DNA of 64,000 nucleotides from Bin55 sp963667455. GTDB taxonomy: Bacteria; Pseudomonadota; Gammaproteobacteria; Pseudomonadales; Azotimanducaceae. Positions 29,325-38,937 of this stretch are shown piece by piece (within the stretch, counting starts at the first letter, position 1; every line of letters starts with the position of its first letter). Where the stretch lies: the NCBI GenBank assembly GCA_963667455.2, contig CAXXFR010000001.1, positions 1-64,000 on the forward strand. The letters run 5' to 3'. The translations under genes were made by a program, and so were the position numbers. A model generated the notes under the pieces. The model was not told the DNA's origin. It worked only from the letters and a program-made list of their open reading frames with translations, and searched no databases.

Positions 29325-29733
29325 AGCTGTTCCGCCACTAGAAGATCACATTGGATTCTACAAGACAGGGTGCGAGCAGACGAACCTAGGGCGGAATTGA
29401 GCAAGTCCTCTACAAACTGAACGACGATTTGCACACGGAGAGCGTCGTTCGATCACATTACACCTATACGGGTTGAAATGGAAGCTCAACTTAGCCGGAT
29501 CCGACCATGAGGTCTTGCAAGACCGGCTCCGAGAGTTGATTAGCTTCACCTGCAGCTGCTCAGAAGATTCTGAGAGTCAGGTGTAGACAGGTGGTTGGCA
29601 CCATAAAATACTCAAGCGCCGGTATAGTCTCTTGAAGGCTCCCGACTCGATATTGAAGATAAAGGCGGGAAGCTCTCGACTGTTCTCTCATTTGAAGTGT
29701 TCGAGAAACGGCAATAGGCCTTTACCACCGAAC
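29325..29733. other. Divergent intergenic region
   Basis: About 400 bases between the exported protein and the DUF262 gene, transcribed apart, so both promoters should lie here. No gene or clear operator is seen. The DUF262 frame is open from a TTG at 29632. Confidence 0.45.
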
Positions 29734-30876
29734 ATGCTTGCTGGAATTGTTGCAACCCGAGACATGGTGGACGAGTCACAAATCCGACTGGAACCAGAAA
29801 GCGATGTGGAAGGCTTGGATTCGTCGAGTGAATCACTGGACGAGTACTCGATTGATGATCTGCTGATCCGACCTGAGAACCGTTCCATCTATGAAACGAT
29901 TCGTCGAATTGATCATGGAAGTTGTGTGATGAATCCTGACATCCAAAGGGAATTCATCTGGCCAGAAGACAAGCAGAGCAAGTTGATCGAATCGATAATC
30001 ATGCGCATTCCCCTGCCTGTGTTCTACTTCGCGGAGGATGATCGAGGCCGCATAGTTGTCGTGGACGGTTTGCAACGCCTAACATCGATCAATCGCTTCC
30101 TAAAGGACAAACTTCGATTAAAGCTTCCTGACCGGCCGCAGCTGGACAAGCAACGGTTTTCGGACCTCACGCCCAAAATCAAAAATCGAATCGAAGATTT
30201 CAATCTAATCTTCTACATCATTGACTCCGATGTACCGGAACGAGTTCGGCTCGATGTTTTTGAGAGGGTGAACTGGGGAATTCCATTGACTCGCCAACAG
30301 ATGAGAAACTGTCTCTACATGGGAGAAGCAACGCGGTTCTTGAGGCGTGAAGCGAAAACCGAATTGTTCCTTGATGCCACTGGTAACAGTCTGAGTCGAG
30401 AGACTATGAGGGACCGCGAGTTCGTCAATCGGTTCTGCGCATTTCAGCTCCTTGGACCGACCCAATATCGGGGAGATATGGATGAATTCCTCGCCAAGAG
30501 TCTTTACAAGATGAACAATCTAGGATCGGCTGCTCTCTCGCAACTGTCTATGGAATTTCGCCGTGGACTCCGAAGCAACCTCATACTATTTGGCGAACAT
30601 GCATTTCGTAGGCATCGGGCAGGTCAAGAGAATCGAAACCCTTTGAATGCTTCATTCTGGGATGTCATGACGACGGGGTTGTCGATGTACACAGAAGAGC
30701 ACACCATGGGGTATGCCGCAGACGTTCGGCAGGCCGTTTATGACCTCTTAGGGAATGGCGATTTCATATCGGCGATCACTGATGGCCCAAATAGTGCAAG
30801 AACTGTAAAGACTCGGTTCAGCCTTGCACGAAGTGCGCTACAGGGGACACTTGGTGATGCATCGCGGGGGTTTTAG
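29734..30876 (+). CDS. DUF262 domain protein, stand-alone
   Basis: About 380 residues of a single DUF262 (ParB/Srx-like) domain. It shows NPDIQREFIWPEDKQSKLIE, RIPLPVFYFAEDD and VVDGLQRLTSINRFL, then IFYIIDSDVPERVRLDVFERVNWG. The usual DGQQR is DGLQR, a common variant in short DUF262 proteins. There is no DUF1524 HNH domain, so it is comparable to a GmrS half without its partner. Starts are possible at TTG 29632, ATG 29734 and ATG 29764; I chose 29734 without a strong ribosome site. It is probably part of a defence locus, but no partner nuclease is adjacent. Confidence 0.8.
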   Translation: MLAGIVATRDMVDESQIRLEPESDVEGLDSSSESLDEYSIDDLLIRPENRSIYETIRRIDHGSCVMNPDIQREFIWPEDKQSKLIESIIMRIPLPVFYFAEDDRGRIVVVDGLQRLTSINRFLKDKLRLKLPDRPQLDKQRFSDLTPKIKNRIEDFNLIFYIIDSDVPERVRLDVFERVNWGIPLTRQQMRNCLYMGEATRFLRREAKTELFLDATGNSLSRETMRDREFVNRFCAFQLLGPTQYRGDMDEFLAKSLYKMNNLGSAALSQLSMEFRRGLRSNLILFGEHAFRRHRAGQENRNPLNASFWDVMTTGLSMYTEEHTMGYAADVRQAVYDLLGNGDFISAITDGPNSARTVKTRFSLARSALQGTLGDASRGF

Positions 30877-31297
30877 CTCTAACCGTTCGGTTCAGCGAAC
30901 TTCCTAATTCGTCAGTCTTGCTGTCAATAAGTCGTCAATATTGTTGTCGTCTGATACTGAGTACATCCTCAGCGCCTACCTTGGACTCTAACAATTGGAG
31001 AACGACTTCCAACTGACCAACCACGACCTGCGCGTGCACCCTGCAGAATCAGCCCCTGTTGCCCGATGCCATCCAGAACTCCGTTCGTGGCAAGAAACAG
31101 TCTGTGCTACTCGACGTTTCCGACATCAGCCCACGAAGTTCCCTCGCGCCCCAAGGTGCACGCAGAGGGTCTGTACAACCTCGTCTGAGTCTAACCCAAC
31201 GTGATGCCGTCCGCGCTCCTGACTAGGGTAGAATCGCTCTCCAGACCTGAAGTGTAGTTCCAGGCTTTCTAGGAGTATCGTTGTAAATCAACAGCTT
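30877..31297. other. Intergenic gap
   Basis: 420 bases with no supported gene. A short plus-strand frame at 30995-31204 has no family feature. Confidence 0.45.
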
Positions 31298-31900
31298 ATG
31301 AATTCCAATAGTCGAGTTCAGGAGAAGATCGAGCAGTCAATAGGCATCCTGCAACCGTTTCTTGCCGAATGCATCCATCAGGTGCAGGAGTTACTTGGCG
31401 CGCGAGATGAACAGTACTGCCTCCCCCAGATCCGAAGTGAAAATAGAGAGGGACCATACACAGATACATCGAATCGTAGACTTGCAGTGGTCCTGCCAGT
31501 GTCTTCGTTGCTAGTGTGTGATCTCACGGCGGCTCGCTGGCACATTGCACATGAGTCCATCCATGTGTTGGACCCACATCCAAATCCAACCAATTACCTA
31601 GAGGAAGGATTGGCAACGTGGTTTCAGTACAAGAAGGTCGATTCCTACACAGATTCTCGTTGGGACCCTTGGGCTGAAGCTGAAAAACGCGTACAGCCAT
31701 TCATGGACAAGCTACCGACTGCACTGAAGTGTTTCCGAGAAGAACAGCGACGTTTAAGGCTACGGGGCGAATTCTGGACGAAACTTGGTGACATAACGGA
31801 TGACTTGTTGACTTGCTATTGCCCTGAAACGAGAGAAGCGGCACATTCGCTGGTTGCAAGATTCCCAACAATACCGTACGCTACACCCGCAAGCCCATAA
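31298..31900 (+). CDS. Small HExxH metallopeptidase-like protein
   Basis: 200 residues. AHESIHVLDP holds an HExxH motif (His85, Glu86, His89), and LEEGLATWF, 17 residues downstream, supplies a glutamate in the place of the third zinc ligand of gluzincins. There is no signal peptide, so it should be cytoplasmic. Such minimal zinc peptidase domains occur in toxin and defence settings, but the substrate is unknown. Its N-terminal helix (EKIEQSIGILQPFLAE) is amphipathic. It lies between the DUF262 gene and the end of the ICE integrase gene and converges with the latter. Confidence 0.65.
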   Translation: MNSNSRVQEKIEQSIGILQPFLAECIHQVQELLGARDEQYCLPQIRSENREGPYTDTSNRRLAVVLPVSSLLVCDLTAARWHIAHESIHVLDPHPNPTNYLEEGLATWFQYKKVDSYTDSRWDPWAEAEKRVQPFMDKLPTALKCFREEQRRLRLRGEFWTKLGDITDDLLTCYCPETREAAHSLVARFPTIPYATPASP

Positions 31901-31947
31901 CGGATGACCGCCACCTTTGGGCCTTTTCGAAGATCCTGTAGGCTGCA

Positions 31948-31967
31948 TGTAGCTTGTCGTAGCTACA
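31948..31967. terminator. Hairpin between convergent genes
   Basis: TGTAGCT (31948-31954) pairs with AGCTACA (31961-31967) around a 6-base loop. It lies about 50 bases after the metallopeptidase stop and 30 bases past the integrase stop, so it may end transcription of either. The U-rich tail is weak. Confidence 0.4.
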
Positions 31968-31995
31968 GAAGTATCTTTTGCTATTCACTCAACAA

Positions 31996-32862
31996 CTATC
32001 GACCTAGATATACGTCCGTGATATCGATTCTGTTGTGACCCAATTCACGGCTAATCACCAATCGAACTTTCTTGTCCAGCTCAGCGCGTTCACCTTCAAG
32101 CTCGCGACTCGATGGCCCACCTGCAAAAGGAGGTTGCCAACCGGCCAAGGTGTGATAGCGTCGTTGCGCATACCCGTGGCGCAAGCCGTGGAGATTGGAG
32201 AATCCGCATCTACCGATCATCGACTGATAGCGGTTCCTCCATTGGAAGTAGGAAAACTCGCTTGGAATCATCGAACCGGATCGGGCTACGTCGTGGACTC
32301 GATTCAGCAACGAACGTTGGCTCTCTTCGACAATCGGGATTTCCCGCGGCCTCCCGCCTTTGGTCCAAGAGCCCTTGAGCCGAACGAATGTGTCTTGGTC
32401 CGCATAAGCAGGGGAAAACTTGAGACTCTCCTCCTGTCTTAGTCCAAACAGTTGCTGTAGTTCCACGCTCAATCGCATCCGCTCGTTCGGCAACAAGTCC
32501 AACCGCGCTGAATCCAGCCACTGCGCTTTGGATGACTCGGGAATCATTTTGCGTTGCGGAATATCCAATTCTCGATTCGTGCTGGGAATCACATCGTCTC
32601 GGCTGACTTTCCGAGCCCACCAGCGTAGCGCCGACATGCAGTTCTTGATGCGACTGGAGGATAGGTCCCTAGCCTTCCACAATCCAAGCAACGCGTCCAC
32701 ATGCTTGCGTCGCAATGCATATACGTTCATCTGATTGAATCCGAGTTCGTTCAACTGGCGTGCGATGAGCATGAGATCGGCAAGCCGCCCGCGTTGCGTA
32801 CCATAGCTCCCATCGCGGTTGTGGAAGGTCATTTGACGTAGCTGATACTCGAGCTTCTTCAT
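31996..32862 (-). CDS. Tyrosine recombinase (ICE integrase, Phage_integr_N/Integrase_1 type)
   Basis: 288 residues from ATG 32862, which overlaps the traG stop as ATGA. The catalytic set of the tyrosine recombinases is visible: Arg in FGLRQEES, HGLRHGY with His and Arg, GHNRIDIT, and the terminal Tyr in VYLGR. The N-terminal part (QLRQMTFHNRDGSYGTQ) is the DNA-binding arm of the integrase-domain proteins found in PFGI-1-like islands. It should cut and rejoin attachment sites. The frame is open further upstream inside traG, but the coupled start is preferred. Being the last gene of the transfer operon, it may be made only when the tra genes are on. Confidence 0.85.
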   Translation of the reverse strand: MKKLEYQLRQMTFHNRDGSYGTQRGRLADLMLIARQLNELGFNQMNVYALRRKHVDALLGLWKARDLSSSRIKNCMSALRWWARKVSRDDVIPSTNRELDIPQRKMIPESSKAQWLDSARLDLLPNERMRLSVELQQLFGLRQEESLKFSPAYADQDTFVRLKGSWTKGGRPREIPIVEESQRSLLNRVHDVARSGSMIPSEFSYFQWRNRYQSMIGRCGFSNLHGLRHGYAQRRYHTLAGWQPPFAGGPSSRELEGERAELDKKVRLVISRELGHNRIDITDVYLGR

Positions 32863-34406
32863 CGCTTCTTCATCAACCAGGAGCCAAAGATCCGGCCTGC
32901 ATCGTCCGTGCTGCGCGTATAGGTGGTTGAAGCAGAATTCATCGCGTTGCCCACGCCTACTCCTGCCCAGATCATCATCGCGCTCCACAGTATCGGCAGG
33001 CCAATGTAGAGACATGAAGTGGTGAAGTCGAGAACCATGCGTTTTGTCGTTTGCTCGGTCGAGTTGGTGAGAAACTCCCAAAGCACGTCAACGTCGGGAT
33101 ACATCGAAGTGATCAGATTCTGATCCACCCACTGAGCCAGATACCAGAGTACGGTCCAGAACTTCACGGAGAAGATCGCCATTGCACCAATCAGCAAAAT
33201 CGAGACCGAGTAGCGAGAGAACACAACGATTAGAGGCAACAATGCGTAGATTCCCATCAACAACATTGCCTGCATCATTGGTGCGACGGCGATGATCCCG
33301 GTAACGACGACCCCGAACACCGTGAAAGTGGGGATCGATGACAAGACGTAGGCCATTCCCTTGAGCTTGCGCTCTATCGCCCCCAACACTCCACTCGAAC
33401 GAGTTGTACCGGCGTTGAGGTCGTTGTTCGACCACGTATCCGGAGTGTGAAACAGCACTGTCCTCGCCACCAAATCCAGCCGACGCTCGGTTGCCAATCC
33501 GGGTGCCAGTCGATAGAACAGCGATGCGAACCCTGGCGACGATGTGTCCGAGGCGTCCAACAGTTTCTGACGTAGTCCATTGGCAGAAGACGCCCACCAC
33601 TCGTTGCAGTAAGGTCGGCCATTGGGCGGTGGATGGGACGGGTCGTATTCAGTGTCGCGGGATGCTCGGTAGGACCATCCATCGACGGGTTTGGTCGCAC
33701 GAAACGTGTTGTAGTAACCGGGTATGTCGCGATAGACGTGCGAGCCGATCCAATCGGTGTCGGCCTGACCAAACCGGTTCAAGATGTTGGTGACAGCAGC
33801 AGAACTGGGCTGCTCCGCGAGAAACTTAGATCGTGCGGGAACGTAACACGACATGTAGAAGTCGGCGACTTCCTGTCTCAAACGCGGATCTTCGAGAGTG
33901 ACTAGACGGGAGAGCTGCATTGCATGCCGAATTTCGCTTGCTCGAGGCAAACCTTCAACGACCGCATGGTTGAAACCGGACGAGAAAGCCATGACTGCGT
34001 ACCACCAGATCGGTACATTCACTCTGCCGGGAGCTTCGCCGAACCCTTGATGGCCGAATGTACTCTCGCTGGATCCGAATTCGACTCGAGGAGGATTGGG
34101 ATTTGCAGCAGTAGGTGGAGGGGTATAGGTCAGTTCCGTTGCGACCAACGGAGTGAGCGGAACCGGCTGGCCTGCAATGACGACGACAATCAACGCCGCA
34201 AGCATTTGCTGCTCGATTTGGCGAAGCGAAAGACCACTCGAGACGCTATGCGGTGCTTCGGCAGCTGGTTCGCGCCAGAAATCGATCAGGATTCCTAAGA
34301 ACGGAAGATAGACGATTCCGGTTGCGACCAATACGTCCCAAACGACTCCGTAGAACATCCATCCAAACATCGTCGAATAGAGCTCGAGATAGCTGTCTAG
34401 GCTCAT
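32859..34406 (-). CDS. TraG N-terminal-domain mating-pair protein
   Basis: 515 residues. It starts SLDSYLELYSTMFGWMFYGV and has membrane segments at the N-terminus, around FTVFGVVVTGIIAVAPMMQA and LLIGAMAIFSVKFWTVLWY, and near the C-terminus, as in TraG_N proteins of MPF_G systems. These inner-membrane proteins act in mating-pair formation and stabilisation. Its start overlaps the preceding small gene by 4 bases and its stop overlaps the integrase start, so the three are coupled. The long periplasmic loop holds ANPNPPRVEFGSSEST. Length matches ICE homologues. Confidence 0.88.
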   Translation of the reverse strand: MSLDSYLELYSTMFGWMFYGVVWDVLVATGIVYLPFLGILIDFWREPAAEAPHSVSSGLSLRQIEQQMLAALIVVVIAGQPVPLTPLVATELTYTPPPTAANPNPPRVEFGSSESTFGHQGFGEAPGRVNVPIWWYAVMAFSSGFNHAVVEGLPRASEIRHAMQLSRLVTLEDPRLRQEVADFYMSCYVPARSKFLAEQPSSAAVTNILNRFGQADTDWIGSHVYRDIPGYYNTFRATKPVDGWSYRASRDTEYDPSHPPPNGRPYCNEWWASSANGLRQKLLDASDTSSPGFASLFYRLAPGLATERRLDLVARTVLFHTPDTWSNNDLNAGTTRSSGVLGAIERKLKGMAYVLSSIPTFTVFGVVVTGIIAVAPMMQAMLLMGIYALLPLIVVFSRYSVSILLIGAMAIFSVKFWTVLWYLAQWVDQNLITSMYPDVDVLWEFLTNSTEQTTKRMVLDFTTSCLYIGLPILWSAMMIWAGVGVGNAMNSASTTYTRSTDDAGRIFGSWLMKKR

Positions 34407-34750
34407 GCGGAGAAGAGACTCAACAAATGGCGCAGAGCTGATTGCCCGAACAACAGCTCAATTAGCAGCAGCCACACTCCGATACGCGGAATCTTGGAGG
34501 AACGAATCGACTCAGCAAAGGTTCGTGGACCTTGATCCACCTTCACCTGCTTGCGCCTCTCGAACAGAAACAGCGATCCAAGAACTAGGCCGAGAATCCC
34601 GACGCGTAACGCCGTTAGTTGCCAGTGGTTGTCCAGAATTGTCTGACTGAAGTCTTGCAGTCGCTCCGACTCGAGGACCGCAAACCACACCACAACAACC
34701 ACCAGACCTGCAAGCAAGACAATCCCGCCAAGGCGAAAGAACCAGCGCAC
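34403..34750 (-). CDS. Small two-helix ICE membrane protein
   Basis: 115 residues with membrane segments at the start (GIVLLAGLVVVVVWFAVL), in the middle (VGILGLVLGSLFLF) and at the end (GVWLLLIELLFGQSAL). A gene of this size is regularly found between the TraH-like (TIGR03755) and TraG-like genes in this class of ICE. It probably belongs to the mating channel, though no activity is known. The stop overlaps the traG start, and one base separates it from the gene upstream. Confidence 0.75.
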   Translation of the reverse strand: MRWFFRLGGIVLLAGLVVVVVWFAVLESERLQDFSQTILDNHWQLTALRVGILGLVLGSLFLFERRKQVKVDQGPRTFAESIRSSKIPRIGVWLLLIELLFGQSALRHLLSLFSA

Positions 34751-34751
34751 G

Positions 34752-36098
34752 TCAGGGAGTTGCCTCTACTCTACCGTCCAACAGTGGATGTGGATCTCGT
34801 CGATGACCCTCGGGCACACTGAGCGATGCTCGACGTTGTTCTTCGTTTCGAATCAGGAGCTTAAGAACGGTATCGGAGACAACTTCCTTTCGTATCCGGT
34901 TCTCGAACAACATCCGTTCGATTTCTGCATCGAGATCCTTAATGATCTCATCGACGTGGGTTGCAGCCACTTCGTTTGCCTGAACTTCTGGAAGCTGACC
35001 GCCAGCCTTGACTGCCCTGCGCGCAAGAATCGCCTTCTCAACGGTACGAGCAACTGCGATTTCGGATGCCAATCGATCAACAACGATGTGACGCTCGGTA
35101 TCGGGCAGAGCATTGATGCTCTCAATTACCTGCTTGGTAATGGCAATACCTGGGGCTGAAACAGCCGCAAGATCCGTGAGCGTCGGGTTGGCGTTGCTCG
35201 AAACAATTGAGTTGAGTTCGGTCAATAGAGCAGCTTCTTCTTCCTTGAGAGCTGGACCGAGACCATGGCCGGGAGTACTCTGCTTTGTGCACTCTTCGCA
35301 AGTCGTCACGGAGTGCTCTCCGATTACATCGACCGTCCACTCGGCTAACGCATCCGGCGAGGACCAGAGCTGAGTGATTCGTTGCGTATCGCTGACAGGC
35401 ACCGAGCCCGTGGAACTTGGAGCACGGTTCAGTTCGACGTTGAAACCTGCTTTGGTCACGTCCGCCGTCAGGTTGATCGGATCTTGCGATTCACCTCCCG
35501 CTGCGCCTCCGATCCACGGAATTCCATTGCTTCCGTTGGAACTAGCAACAGCCTGTTGCGCTGATACTGGGTCATTCCCGCCGATGCCCATTTGGACTTT
35601 CCAGTCATTGCCTTTGGAGAGCACAACGAGATCTTCGTAAGGGTTCTTGTTGTTGGCTATTGCGGCTTCAATCTGTTCGCAAGACTTGGTTGCCATGTCA
35701 ACGGAGTACTCGGCACGAACAAGCGCATTCTGAAACAGGTCGTACAGCCCTGGATTTGCGCGTTGCAGTATCACGGCAGGTAAAGAAGCGATCGCTCCAG
35801 TGGCCGCCGAAGTCATGGCGTTCAGCATGTTCTCCGCCCCACTCTTCACCTGGTTCAAGGTGTTCTCCACAGCGGCAACAGGATCGAGTTTCAGGCAGCT
35901 GTAACCCAGACCCAACTCCGCAGCTCCGCCAATGGCTACATTGGTCACAGAAGGATTGGCGGGAGCCGATACTGGTTGAGCACCACCGATTTCGTAGTAC
36001 CAGATTCCGTTCTCCGGAGGAGACTTAGGCGACTGGGCTGTTAAGTTTGAGAATTGAAACGCAACTGCAAGAATGCAGATTAAGTATTTGATATTCAT
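34752..36098 (-). CDS. TraH-like ICE protein, TIGR03755/PFL_4711 family
   Basis: 448 residues with a signal peptide (YLICILAVAFQFSNLTAQ). The mature part has GIWYYEIGGAQPVSAP, ELGLGYSCLKLDP and SLPAVILQRANPGLYDL, which mark the PFL_4711 family. A long coiled region follows near the C-terminus (KDLDAEIERMLFENRI). It corresponds to the TraH role in pilus assembly in the periplasm. Its start overlaps the stop of the TraU-like gene by 4 bases. Confidence 0.9.
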   Translation of the reverse strand: MNIKYLICILAVAFQFSNLTAQSPKSPPENGIWYYEIGGAQPVSAPANPSVTNVAIGGAAELGLGYSCLKLDPVAAVENTLNQVKSGAENMLNAMTSAATGAIASLPAVILQRANPGLYDLFQNALVRAEYSVDMATKSCEQIEAAIANNKNPYEDLVVLSKGNDWKVQMGIGGNDPVSAQQAVASSNGSNGIPWIGGAAGGESQDPINLTADVTKAGFNVELNRAPSSTGSVPVSDTQRITQLWSSPDALAEWTVDVIGEHSVTTCEECTKQSTPGHGLGPALKEEEAALLTELNSIVSSNANPTLTDLAAVSAPGIAITKQVIESINALPDTERHIVVDRLASEIAVARTVEKAILARRAVKAGGQLPEVQANEVAATHVDEIIKDLDAEIERMLFENRIRKEVVSDTVLKLLIRNEEQRRASLSVPEGHRRDPHPLLDGRVEATP

Positions 36099-37129
36099 GG
36101 ATAACCTCTAACGTCATCGGATCCGAGGAATCGTTGTCCACGTCGCGGACAACACTTGTAGGGTCTCCAGAGAGACCACATGTATGCGTTTTCGTCGTCT
36201 ACTTTGTGTGCACCCCAATCAGCAATCGAGTTCAAGTCGTTGGTACCAAACACCGAGCAACGGTTTTCCTTTTGTGGATAGAGCATCTGCCACTTGGCAG
36301 TCCCAGCGTCGTTCTCGCGTATTCCACTCGGTGGCCAAAGATTGACACGACCTCCAGACATCGAGTTGCGGACCCTCAATGCTCCCCCGTTGATGGCAAT
36401 GTCCGCAGCTCGCTGGGCAATCACAGCCGCAGCTTTGGGTGCGCTTGGTTGATTGATCCAGCCCGAACGTGGGTAGATGGGTCCCCAAGTATTGACTGGC
36501 CAGTTCCCAACCTCTCGTAGACCGGGAACAAGACTCGCTCGATGAAAGTTCTCTATCGTGGGATCCCGCCAAGCCAGAAGATCGACCAGCGAGGAGTAGT
36601 GAGGGATCAACGGTGTCGTAACCGAGTCGCAAATGTAGTCTGCTCCCGGAAACTCAATCTCGTTGAGCGGATGCCCTACCAGATCACTCTCGAAGTATCG
36701 CAAGTTCGAAGCCGAATCGAACCTGTCCATTGCAGGCTCGGGACCGTTGCCGTGCAACCAAGATGCATATTTGGAACCGAGACTTGGAATTGCCGCCCGA
36801 AAAGCGTTGCGTACGACCAGTTTCACTTCTCTCCACGGATGTGAGTCGATGTGGGGGTAGACGGACACAACGCTATCGGGACGATAGTGCGCCACTTTTG
36901 CCGAGACTCTAATCGAGCATCCTGAGATGAGGTCGCAGTGCAACCAGAAGCACTCACCGACAAGCTTCCACTTCAGGCAGTTGGGAATCGCTCGGGTCGT
37001 AGTGGAGACTATCTCGGCAGTATTGACATCTGCAACGGCACTAGTCGTAACGAGAAGCGAGCAGAGAAGCGCGGCGATTAATCGTGATGCACACGCGTGG
37101 AGTCCGACGATACGAACCAGTTCAGGCAT
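36095..37129 (-). CDS. TraU-like ICE protein, TIGR03756/PFL_4710 family
   Basis: About 344 residues from ATG 37129; the frame is open to 37204 but the internal start places a signal peptide (LIAALLCSLLVTTSAVAD) correctly. CLKWKLVGECFWLHCD and DSHPWREVKLVVRNAF, plus a cysteine-rich end (PYKCCPRRGQRFLG), are typical of PFL_4710/TraU proteins, which build the periplasmic part of the mating apparatus. A defence cargo block begins just upstream on the opposite strand, so the usual TIGR03757 neighbour is missing here. Confidence 0.9.
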   Translation of the reverse strand: MPELVRIVGLHACASRLIAALLCSLLVTTSAVADVNTAEIVSTTTRAIPNCLKWKLVGECFWLHCDLISGCSIRVSAKVAHYRPDSVVSVYPHIDSHPWREVKLVVRNAFRAAIPSLGSKYASWLHGNGPEPAMDRFDSASNLRYFESDLVGHPLNEIEFPGADYICDSVTTPLIPHYSSLVDLLAWRDPTIENFHRASLVPGLREVGNWPVNTWGPIYPRSGWINQPSAPKAAAVIAQRAADIAINGGALRVRNSMSGGRVNLWPPSGIRENDAGTAKWQMLYPQKENRCSVFGTNDLNSIADWGAHKVDDENAYMWSLWRPYKCCPRRGQRFLGSDDVRGYP

Positions 37130-37411
37130 GGGAGAAACAGCGGTAAGCGGGGATTGGGAATGTTGCCTAGCTGTTTCTCGTTTTGGTACCAAATATCCAT
37201 TCAAGTAGGGTCGAGTTAAAGCCAGAGCGTCTGTCCTGCTTTGAAGATGAATCTACAATCGTTCTTGACTGAAGAGCGGGGATCTAGCAGTCCGCACGAG
37301 ACTGGTTTGATTTTGACGCGAACGACAATCCATGTATCGTTTAGTCGTACAAGTGGTCGAATGTGTTCTAACGCCAGTCGGCAATAACTAATCTGTGGCG
37401 TTCTGTGGTAC

Positions 37412-38500
37412 TTGGTTGTGAGGAATCGAACTGCTCCCACGAGTGTTCACGTCTACGACTTCTTCGCCGGATGCGGTGGAGCAAGTTGTGGTTTTGCTTC
37501 AGCCGGGATGAATATCGCATTCGCACTGGATCACGATTCGGATGCGTGTGAGAGTTTCAAGGCGAACTTCTCACAAACGCATGTTGAACAGGCAGATATT
37601 CGCACGACGAGTGTAGATGCCATCCGAGCCCAAATGGCGGCCGAACAGACGGCTCCGGTTCTCTTCAGTGGATGTGCTCCATGTCAGCCCTACTCCAAAC
37701 ACAATACGACTCGTCCACAGTTGAATCAAGATGCCCGTGTCCCGTTGCTCGAGTACTTTGCCGTGCTCGTAGAACAGTGTCGGCCGGATCTAGTATTTAT
37801 CGAGAACGTACCAGGTCTTCAGAAACTGGATGCCAGAAGCCAACCATTTGGCGAATTCGTCTCGCGTCTTGAGAAGGCTGGTTTTCAACTGGACTATCGA
37901 CCGATCAAACTCGCCAAGTACGGAATACCTCAAAGTCGCCGCCGGCTCGTCTTAGTTGGAAGTCGCCACGGAAAAGTAAAGCTACCAGAGGAAACACACG
38001 GACCGGGTACTTCTAACCGACAACACTCCACAGTGAGAGACTGGATTGCCCATCTTCCTCCGATTCAGGGCGGAGAACAGCACCATCACATTCCGAACCA
38101 TAGAGCTGCGAATCTCTCGATACGCAATTTGGAACGAATCAAAGCCACACCTGAAGGAGGTGGCAACAGAGATTGGCCAGAACACCTTATGCTGAAATGC
38201 CACAAGGGATTTTCGGGTTATAGCGATGTCTATGGGCGGATGTCGTGGGATGCACCGGCATCCGGTCTTACCACGAGGTGCACGAGCTACTCCAATGGTC
38301 GTTTTGGCCACCCTGTACAGGATCGAGCTATCAGTCTTCGCGAAGCCGCGTGCCTACAGACCTTTCCCGATAGCTACGTCTTCAAAGGCAATATGGCATC
38401 GATGACAAGACAGATTGGAAACGCAGTTCCGGTACGCCTAGCGAGGCTCATCGGGTCGCAGTTCATCGAGCATTTAGAGGAAATGGGGAGACTAGCCTGA
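37412..38500 (+). CDS. DNA (cytosine-5) methyltransferase
   Basis: 362 residues from TTG 37412 (GTG 37418 is an alternative). All main C5-methylase motifs are present. Motif I is DFFAGCGGASCG at 16-27, the catalytic motif IV is GCAPCQPYS with Cys91, motif VI is FIENVPGL, motif VIII is PQSRRRLVLVGS, and motif X is GNAVPVRLARLIG. It methylates cytosine within a specific DNA site using SAM. The target cannot be read. It is on the plus strand, opposite to the ICE transfer genes. No cognate restriction gene is adjacent; the next genes are an AAA ATPase and DUF4276. It may act alone or protect the element from host restriction. Confidence 0.93.
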   Translation: MVVRNRTAPTSVHVYDFFAGCGGASCGFASAGMNIAFALDHDSDACESFKANFSQTHVEQADIRTTSVDAIRAQMAAEQTAPVLFSGCAPCQPYSKHNTTRPQLNQDARVPLLEYFAVLVEQCRPDLVFIENVPGLQKLDARSQPFGEFVSRLEKAGFQLDYRPIKLAKYGIPQSRRRLVLVGSRHGKVKLPEETHGPGTSNRQHSTVRDWIAHLPPIQGGEQHHHIPNHRAANLSIRNLERIKATPEGGGNRDWPEHLMLKCHKGFSGYSDVYGRMSWDAPASGLTTRCTSYSNGRFGHPVQDRAISLREAACLQTFPDSYVFKGNMASMTRQIGNAVPVRLARLIGSQFIEHLEEMGRLA

Positions 38501-38937
38501 TAGCCAAATTCAACGCGGCCAGAGTAGACTACGCTGGTCGACTCTCTGCCGCTATCCGATGCGCGGACCGAACCCTATGGCGAACTGCAATTGGTACGTG
38601 TATCAGTAGCGATTCCGACAACATACGAGTCTTCTGCCCATCTGACTCAACTGACCAGGGACGATGCTAGGGTGCTACACCATCGACTCCCGTTGTACTA
38701 TTCATTTGCTTTGATATACGTGATTGTCAAGGGTGAGCCTTCCATGCCCGACCAACAAAGTATCCTGTCAGGACAAGTAACCTCTGCTTCGCATGGTCGG
38801 CCTGTACGGAATTGGTCTCCTATTGACTGGAGACCAGCCAAAACTTTGACCGTTTGCCAGAAGTGAGAGGAACCATTCTCCTGCTTCCGGGAGAGAAGAA
38901 CCGATTTGCCTTCGAGGCTAGTTGTTGAGGACCTGCA
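38501..38937. other. Gap between methyltransferase and AAA gene
   Basis: 437 bases. A 91-codon plus-strand frame at 38591-38866 has no recognisable motif and no clear ribosome site, so I do not call it. I see no Vsr-type nuclease. Confidence 0.45.

Noticed and set aside
30995..31204. 69-codon plus-strand frame
   Set aside because: Low-information sequence in an intergenic gap with no motif.
31940..31995. tRNA or attachment site next to the integrase
   Set aside because: Only a 7-bp hairpin is present; there is no cloverleaf, TpsiC-loop sequence or repeat of it that I can find elsewhere in the window.
38591..38866. 91-codon plus-strand frame after the methyltransferase, possible Vsr
   Set aside because: No Vsr motifs, no ribosome site and no recognisable domain.
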